Shown here: piece after piece, positions 48,601-53,393 of the stretch
How positions within the stretch are numbered: the first letter of the stretch is position 1
How the letters are laid out: each line of letters begins with the position of its first letter
Assembly: GCA_021604565.1 (NCBI GenBank)
Contig: BQJF01000020.1
Coordinates: 1-53,393 of the forward strand
DNA: 53,393 bases
Direction: 5' to 3'
From: Minwuia thermotolerans
Lineage (GTDB): Bacteria > Pseudomonadota > Alphaproteobacteria > Minwuiales > Minwuiaceae
The notes under the pieces: model-generated
Databases searched by the model: none
Seen by the model: only the letters and a program-made list of their open reading frames with translations
Told to the model about the DNA's origin: nothing
Position numbers and translations under genes: made by a program

Positions 48601-49146
48601 ATGCGCTCATTCCTCGCCCGGCGGGCACTGCGGGCCTTTGGCCGACACTACGACTATGACGTCAGCTACCTGAACTACCTGCTGAAGGTCAGCCCGCGCG
48701 GCTTCTTCGGCTTCCGACCGGTCATGGCGCTGGCCCGACACAGGGAAGCCGCGCCGCGCGATGCGGCCGGTGCCGCGAAGCTGGTTGGTGCGATGCATGA
48801 GGATTGCGGACCCTGCCTGCAGATCACGACCGACATGGCGCGGGAGTCCGGGATGAGTGACGACCAGATAGACGCGGTCCTGACCGGGGTAGAGGCAAGC
48901 ATGAGCGGCCCGACGGCTCTCGGGTATCGCTTCGCCGCCGCACTGGTCGGACGGACTGCCGACCTGGATGCGGCGCGGGAGGCCGTGCGGGCTGCGCATG
49001 GGGACCAGGCCATTGTCGATCTGACGTTCGCGACGCAGATCGGGCGGATCTTCCCGATGATCAAGACAGGGCTTGGCTTCGGTCAGGCCTGCCAGCGTAT
49101 CCGGTTGGGGTCGCGGGTGGTCGACATGCACCGCAAAGCGGCCTGA
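48601..49146 (+). CDS. carboxymuconolactone decarboxylase/AhpD-like protein with CxxC
   Basis: A 181-residue all-helical protein. The redox pair CxxC is at Cys69-Cys72 (MHEDCGPCLQIT), as in AhpD-like carboxymuconolactone decarboxylases. After that come LTGVEASMSGPTALGYRFAAALVG and LTFATQIGRIFPMIKTGLGF. Proteins of this kind are the commonest targets of ECF41 sigma factors. The ATG at 48601 follows GGAG at eight bases. Its stop lies four bases before the sigma-factor gene, so they are cotranscribed. Likely role: thiol redox or peroxide-related, unconfirmed. Confidence 0.9.
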   Translation: MRSFLARRALRAFGRHYDYDVSYLNYLLKVSPRGFFGFRPVMALARHREAAPRDAAGAAKLVGAMHEDCGPCLQITTDMARESGMSDDQIDAVLTGVEASMSGPTALGYRFAAALVGRTADLDAAREAVRAAHGDQAIVDLTFATQIGRIFPMIKTGLGFGQACQRIRLGSRVVDMHRKAA

Positions 49147-49150
49147 CCGG

Positions 49151-50059
49151 ATGGACAGCAGCCCCCCGTTGTCAGCCACCTTCACGGCGGCACGGCCACG
49201 ACTGCTGGGTCTGGCCTATCGCATGCTGGGCAGTCGCACGGATGCGGAGGATATCGTGCAGGACACCTGGCTGCGGTGGCAGGGGGCGGATACGCAGGCG
49301 TTGCGGACACCGGATGCCTGGCTGACCACCGTGGCCACGCGCCTGTGCCTGGACCGGCTGAAGAGCGCGCAGGCACAGCGTGAGGTCTATGTCGGGCCCT
49401 GGCTGCCGGAACCTGTCCCGGATGCGGAGTACCTGTCGCCGGAGGCTGCAACGGCCCTGGCCGACGACCTCTCCTTCGCGTTGCTGCTGACGCTGGAGCG
49501 GCTGTCACCGGCGGAGCGGGCTGCCTTCCTGCTGCACGATGTCTTCGACACCCCGTTCCCCGAGATCGCGCGCACCCTGCAGCGGTCGGAGGCTGCCTGT
49601 CGACAACTCGCCAGCCGGGCGCGCAAGGCCGTGCGGCAGGATCAGCCGAAACAGCCGGCATCGAATGAACAGCACCTGGCACTGCTGCAACGCTTTGTCG
49701 GTGCCATCAGCAGTGGCGATGTGGCGGGCCTGACGGCCCTGCTGTCGGAAGATGCGGTGGCCTTTGGCGATGGCGGCGGCGTCCGGCTATCGGCACTGCG
49801 GCCAATCATGGGACCGGAGAAGATTGCCAGATTCGAAATCGGTGTCGCGCGCAAGGTGATGGACCGGGGTTCCAGTCTGGAGTTCCGCCCAACAGTACTG
49901 AATGGACGACCGGCCCTGCTTGTTCAGCTGAACGGTGAGCTGGACCAGATCCTGAGCATCGACGTATCGGAAGGCTTGATCCGCCGGGTCTACAGTGTCC
50001 GCAACCCGGAGAAACTTCATGCGGTCGTCAGCTCGCGGTCTTCTGACGGCGGTCGCTGA
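49151..50059 (+). CDS. ECF41-type extracytoplasmic function sigma factor with SnoaL-like C-terminal domain
   Basis: A 302-residue sigma factor. The sigma-2 region is LLGLAYRMLGSRTDAEDIVQDTWLRW and sigma-4 is RLSPAERAAFLLHDVFDTPFPEIARTL. About 130 further residues form a SnoaL-like domain. The three ECF41 signatures are there: WLPEP (84-88), DGGG (207-210, followed by V where K or R is usual) and NPEKL (285-289). In ECF41 factors this extension replaces an anti-sigma factor and tunes activity. It is paired with the CxxC protein and with the promoter at 48535. Confidence 0.93.
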   Translation: MDSSPPLSATFTAARPRLLGLAYRMLGSRTDAEDIVQDTWLRWQGADTQALRTPDAWLTTVATRLCLDRLKSAQAQREVYVGPWLPEPVPDAEYLSPEAATALADDLSFALLLTLERLSPAERAAFLLHDVFDTPFPEIARTLQRSEAACRQLASRARKAVRQDQPKQPASNEQHLALLQRFVGAISSGDVAGLTALLSEDAVAFGDGGGVRLSALRPIMGPEKIARFEIGVARKVMDRGSSLEFRPTVLNGRPALLVQLNGELDQILSIDVSEGLIRRVYSVRNPEKLHAVVSSRSSDGGR

Positions 50060-50396
50060 CGAACTGCTTCTCCGCGTCGCGGGCGGCGGCGAAGGCGGGC
50101 TGCAGACGCTGGGCGAGTTGTACCCTGCCCTGCTCCATGGCCTGTTCCACCGCAGCGGCGATCTTGTCGGACAGGCGACGCATGTAGGGGTCCTTCTGCA
50201 TCACGGCCCGCACACAGCGACGCACACGAACGGAGGAGACAATGCGGTCGATCTGACCTTCCTCCAGCGCGGAGATGATCCGCTCGGTCGTGATGCTCTC
50301 GGCACCGTCCCCGTACTGGCGCACCAGATCATCCGCCTGCCAGCGCTCGGCATCGGTGAACTCGTCCAGATCCATCCGCGGAATGACACTTGCCAT
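50028..50396 (-). CDS. hypothetical cytoplasmic protein
   Basis: A 122-residue hydrophilic, helix-rich protein (MASVIPRMDLDEFTDAERWQADDLVRQ...). I do not recognise a family. A central segment, RIVSSVRVRRCVRAVMQKD, is basic and could be nucleic-acid binding, but this is speculative. It is convergent with the sigma-factor gene and overlaps its 3' end by 32 bases. The start at 50396 has a weak ribosome site; the frame extends further upstream without a good start. Confidence 0.65.
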   Translation of the reverse strand: MASVIPRMDLDEFTDAERWQADDLVRQYGDGAESITTERIISALEEGQIDRIVSSVRVRRCVRAVMQKDPYMRRLSDKIAAAVEQAMEQGRVQLAQRLQPAFAAARDAEKQFVSDRRQKTAS

Positions 50397-50513
50397 GATA
50401 TAGCCCTGTCCCGAACTGCTTGTTGCTCTGACACAAGGTATGGTGTGAGGGTAAACCATCTGTAAACGTCAAGATGTGCGCGAAGACCTGTCAGTCTCAC
50501 GCTCCGCCGAAGT

Positions 50514-51167
50514 TCAGGCCTTGCCGGATATTGCGGGGGCCTCGTGCACCAGTTCCGGGTCAGTCAGCGCTTCGACCATGAACAGGGCAAAGTCACGGCG
50601 TCTGGTCCGGTTCCGCTTCAATACCGGGTCGCCGACGTGCCGGCTCCAGACGGGCATGCCCTCGCTGTCGCCTTCCTCCAGGTCACTGCCGCGCACGACG
50701 GTCCAGAGGCGTTCGCTGGCGAAGATCCTGTTGCAGGCCTCGACCTGGTCCTTCAGATCGGCGAAACGGAAGAGTCTCGCCAGCCCACCGAAGATCGGCA
50801 CGAGCAGTCTGATGCTCAGGGGATAGGTATCCTGTCCATCTCGGGTGATGTGCCAGCCGCAGGAGAACACCAGCCGTGCATCGGGCCGCGCGTGATCGAG
50901 AGCCGCCTGTGCAGTGCCAGACGCATAACCGTGAACGCCCCAGGGCACCAGCACCGTGAGTACTCCGTCGCAGTCCACGACTGCCCGCTGGATGACATCC
51001 CTGTCGTCAGTCCTTCCGGGGATGATCTCGATCCGGCCCTCGAAATCCTGCAACTTCCCGACGCTCTGCTGTCGACAGACGCCTACGACTTCGTATCCCC
51101 GATCAAGACAATGCCCGATCATGTAGCGGCCCAGCTTGCCCGAAGCGCCAACGATGCAGACCTTCAC
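50514..51167 (-). CDS. NAD(P)-binding NmrA/epimerase-like protein
   Basis: A 217-residue atypical SDR. The dinucleotide motif is MKVCIVGASGKLGRYMIGH, followed by DGVLTVLVPWGVHG and a C-terminal part typical of NmrA-like NAD(P) sensors or isoflavone-reductase-like enzymes (RRRDFALFMVEALTD). No YxxxK catalytic pair is evident. ECF41 neighbourhoods often contain a carboxymuconolactone decarboxylase, an oxidoreductase and an epimerase; this gene may be the third member. No TGTCACA motif precedes it. Confidence 0.85.
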   Translation of the reverse strand: MKVCIVGASGKLGRYMIGHCLDRGYEVVGVCRQQSVGKLQDFEGRIEIIPGRTDDRDVIQRAVVDCDGVLTVLVPWGVHGYASGTAQAALDHARPDARLVFSCGWHITRDGQDTYPLSIRLLVPIFGGLARLFRFADLKDQVEACNRIFASERLWTVVRGSDLEEGDSEGMPVWSRHVGDPVLKRNRTRRRDFALFMVEALTDPELVHEAPAISGKA

Positions 51168-51228
51168 GGCACACTTCCCCTTCAGTCGCCCGGATGAAGC
51201 GAAGCCAGTGCCGCCCCGTCCGGAAGCA

Positions 51229-52776
51229 TCACTCCCACTCGATGGTGCCCGGAGGCTTTGAGGTCACGTCGTAGACGACGCGGTTGACGCCGCGGACCTC
51301 GTTGATGATGCGGGTGGCGACGCGGCCCAGGAAATCGTGGGGGAACGGGTAGAAGTCGGCGGTCATACCGTCGGTGGAATTGACCGCGCGCAAGGCGAGG
51401 ACGCTTTCGTAGGTCCGCTCATCCCCCATCACGCCGACTGTCTTGACGGGCAACAGCACGGAGAAGGCCTGCCAGATGTCGTCGTAGAACCCGGCCTTGC
51501 GGATCTCGTCGAGGTAGATCGCGTCGGCCTTGCGCAGGGTGTCGGCCTTTTCCTTCGTGATCTCGCCAGGCAGCCGGATGGCGAGGCCGGGGCCGGGGAA
51601 CGGGTGGCGACCGACGAAGACCTCCGGCAGGCCGAGTTCCCGGCCCAGGGCGCGGACCTCGTCCTTGAAGAGTTCGCGCAGGGGCTCCACCAGCGACATG
51701 TTCATCCGCTCCGGCAGGCCGCCGACATTGTGGTGCGACTTGATGGTGACGCTTGGACCACCGGCAAAGGATACCGACTCGATGACATCAGGATAGAGCG
51801 TGCCCTGGGCTAGGAAGTCGGCGCCGCCAATGGCCTTCGCCTCTTCCTCGAACACGTCGATGAACAGCTTGCCGATGATCTTGCGCTTGGTCTCCGGGTC
51901 GCTGACCCCGGCCAGTGCGCCCATGAACATCGGCTCTGCATTCTTGTGCACCAGCGGGATGTTGTAATGGTCGCGGAACAGGCTGACGACCTCGTCTGCC
52001 TCTCCCATCCGCATCAGGCCGGTATCGACGAAGACGCAGGTCAGTTGTTCCCCGATGGCCTGATGCACAAGCACGGCGGTGACGGCTGAATCAACGCCGC
52101 CGGACAGGCCGCAGATCACCCGCCCGTCCCCCACCTGCTCCTGAATGCGGCGGATCGAGTCGTCGCGGAAGGCCGCCATGGTCCAGTCACCGGCACAGTT
52201 GCAGACGCCGAGACAGAAGTTGGCCAGCAGGCGACCCCCGTCAGGGGTATGCGCCACCTCCGGATGGAACTGCAGTCCGAAGATCTGCCGGGCCTCGTTG
52301 GCGATGGCGGCGATGGGGGCGTTGACGGAGCTTGCGACGACACGGAAGCCGGGTGGCAGCTTGGTGACATGGTCACCGTGGCTCATCCATACCCGGTAGG
52401 TGCCGCCTGTGGACCAGACGCCGTCAAACAGGGCGCAACCGTCCACGACCTCGATATCGGCGCGGCCGAATTCCTTCTCCTCGCTGGGCGAGACACCGCC
52501 GCCGAGTTGCTGTGCCAGCGTCTGCTGGCCATAGCAGATGCCCAGGATCGGCAGACCGGCATCGAACACGGCCTGCGGCGCCCGGGGCGTATGGTCAAAG
52601 GTAACGGAGGCGGGGCCGCCGGAAAGGATGATCCCCTTGGGCTGCAGTCGCGCCAGCCCTTCGGTGGTCTTGTCGAAAGGCACGATCTCGCAGAATACCC
52701 CGGCCTCTCGCACACGCCTTGCGATCAGCTGGGTCACCTGGGAGCCGAAATCGACGATCAGAACGCTGTCAGTCAT
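51229..52776 (-). CDS. guaA: GMP synthase (glutamine-hydrolysing)
   Basis: A 515-residue bifunctional enzyme converting XMP to GMP. The class I glutaminase domain includes [15 protein letters not shown] (nucleophilic Cys) and [10 protein letters not shown]. The synthetase PP-loop is [15 protein letters not shown], and the C-terminal dimerisation part ends [12 protein letters not shown] take the ATG at 52776; a GTG two codons earlier is the alternative. It is preceded by the TPR gene, about 70 bases away. No purine riboswitch was recognisable in that gap. Confidence 0.98.
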   Translation of the reverse strand: MTDSVLIVDFGSQVTQLIARRVREAGVFCEIVPFDKTTEGLARLQPKGIILSGGPASVTFDHTPRAPQAVFDAGLPILGICYGQQTLAQQLGGGVSPSEEKEFGRADIEVVDGCALFDGVWSTGGTYRVWMSHGDHVTKLPPGFRVVASSVNAPIAAIANEARQIFGLQFHPEVAHTPDGGRLLANFCLGVCNCAGDWTMAAFRDDSIRRIQEQVGDGRVICGLSGGVDSAVTAVLVHQAIGEQLTCVFVDTGLMRMGEADEVVSLFRDHYNIPLVHKNAEPMFMGALAGVSDPETKRKIIGKLFIDVFEEEAKAIGGADFLAQGTLYPDVIESVSFAGGPSVTIKSHHNVGGLPERMNMSLVEPLRELFKDEVRALGRELGLPEVFVGRHPFPGPGLAIRLPGEITKEKADTLRKADAIYLDEIRKAGFYDDIWQAFSVLLPVKTVGVMGDERTYESVLALRAVNSTDGMTADFYPFPHDFLGRVATRIINEVRGVNRVVYDVTSKPPGTIEWE

Positions 52777-52818
52777 GGCCACCCGATACGCGGATGGCCA
52801 TGACTTGTCCAGCAGGCA

Positions 52819-52845
52819 GAGACGTCACGGAAAAACCGTGGTCTC
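52819..52845 (-). terminator. stem-loop in the gap between TPR gene and guaA
   Basis: On the minus strand: GAGAC-CACGG-TTTTT-CCGTG-AC-GTCTC, ten pairs with a two-base bulge. It begins at the stop codon of the TPR gene. There is no trailing T-run, so it is a candidate attenuator or mRNA-protecting hairpin rather than a clear terminator. Confidence 0.5.
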
Positions 52846-53335
52846 AGGAACCCTTTACGCGGGCCACGGCGTTCTTCAGCGAGGTATATTCGGCGCAACC
52901 GAAGGTGCAGATCGAATCGAGCGCGGACAGATGCTTCTCCGCCTCGCCCAGGTTGCCGATCTCCAGATAGGCCTGGCCGATATACTCGTGCGCGCCCTTG
53001 TGTTCCGGATCGATGTCCAGAGCCGTGCGGTAGGATGAAAGGGCGTCGAGATAATTGCCGCTCTTGCGATAGGCATAGCCGAGATAGTTGAAGGCGTCCG
53101 CGTTGCCCGGATCCTTGGCCGTTGCCAGTTCCAGGTTGGTGATCGCCGTCTTCCAGTTCTGGGCCTCCACCGCGGCGACACCGCGGTCATAGGCAGCATT
53201 TGCGGGCTTCGCCTCGCTGCTGGAGGAGGAATCGTCGCTGGAACTTGATCCCATGGCCGAAACCGCAACCGGTGTCAGGGCAAGCGCACCCATGGTGAGG
53301 GCCACCGCAACGCCGCGCGTAAACTTCGACATCAT
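52844..53335 (-). CDS. secreted TPR-repeat protein
   Basis: A 163-residue protein with a signal peptide (SKFTRGVAVALTMGALALTPVAVSA), then a serine/aspartate-rich linker (MGSSSSDDSSSSSEAKP). Three tetratricopeptide-type units follow (AVEAQNWKTAITNLELATAKDPGNADAFNYLGYAYRKSGN..., then YRTALDIDPEHKGAHEYIGQAYLEIG). Two cysteines near the end (ICTFGC) could form a disulfide. The ribosome site AAGGAG sits close to either of two adjacent ATGs. It is probably a periplasmic scaffold; partner unknown. Its stop lies about 70 bases before the guaA ATG on the same strand. Confidence 0.88.
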   Translation of the reverse strand: MMSKFTRGVAVALTMGALALTPVAVSAMGSSSSDDSSSSSEAKPANAAYDRGVAAVEAQNWKTAITNLELATAKDPGNADAFNYLGYAYRKSGNYLDALSSYRTALDIDPEHKGAHEYIGQAYLEIGNLGEAEKHLSALDSICTFGCAEYTSLKNAVARVKGS

Positions 53336-53393
53336 TAAACTCCTTCACGTGGTTTGATCGTGACCGGGCTGGTGCAGACACTACCGGATATCG

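Noticed and set aside
52777-52843. Purine riboswitch ahead of guaA
   Set aside because: The gap is too short and shows only a simple hairpin, without the three-way junction core.

Overview
The window is high-GC, densely coding DNA that reads as a chromosomal segment of a flagellated alphaproteobacterium. The strongest taxonomic signals are the flbT-flaF pair, a DUF1244 protein, the long FeS-type DinG-like helicase, TRAP transporters with a fused 4TM/12TM permease, and alphaproteobacterial-style palindromic intergenic repeats. I would place it near marine or Rhodospirillales-like lineages, but the genus cannot be fixed from sequence alone. I saw no tRNA, rRNA, CRISPR array, IS element or prophage.

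Layout. 1-7.4 kb is mostly housekeeping: a TerB-like fragment, a DinG/XPD-type helicase, valS with a downstream secreted protein, an SMR exporter and a gamma-carbonic anhydrase. 7.4-10.6 kb (minus strand) holds a SnoaL-like protein, an SCP2-type thiolase and a class III aminotransferase. 10.7-15.0 kb is a TAXI-type TRAP transporter (receptor, fused permease) with a universal stress protein. 15.1-23.8 kb is a plus-strand run of carbon-nitrogen hydrolase, a long Orn/Lys/Arg decarboxylase-family enzyme, an ATP-grasp ligase, a C45/AAT-like Ntn-hydrolase and a malic enzyme. The middle four-gene set looks like a compact amide-forming pathway that I cannot match to any described one. 24.0-31 kb holds DUF1244, a GCS2 ligase translationally coupled to an N-formylglutamate amidohydrolase, hisI, a membrane-tethered XRE regulator, an acyl-CoA dehydrogenase with a MerR/LiuR-like operator, and an alpha/beta hydrolase-MFS pair.

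31.2-44.6 kb is one long minus-strand operon of eleven genes, most of them overlapping. It encodes a nonulosonic-acid-type sugar pathway (NeuB-family synthase, SpsF-type cytidylyltransferase, DegT aminotransferase, SDR epimerase, Gfo/Idh oxidoreductase, GNAT, PseA/WbpG-type amidotransferase, AsnB), a three-domain AMP-ligase/ACP/hexapeptide-acyltransferase fusion, and a TPR-glycosyltransferase resembling flagellin glycosyltransferase FlmG. It is divergent from flbT-flaF, so its likely job is to make an unusual, possibly amidinated and acylated sugar and attach it to flagellin.

45.7-53.4 kb holds an NlpC/P60 hydrolase, an Anbu proteasome-like peptidase without its usual partners, an amidohydrolase, an ECF41-type sigma factor preceded by its CxxC carboxymuconolactone-decarboxylase-like partner and a textbook ECF41 promoter, an NAD(P)-binding protein, guaA and a secreted TPR protein. 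The best candidates for undescribed biology are the decarboxylase/ATP-grasp/C45 cluster and the flagellin glycosylation operon with its fused acyl-loading and acyl-transfer enzyme.
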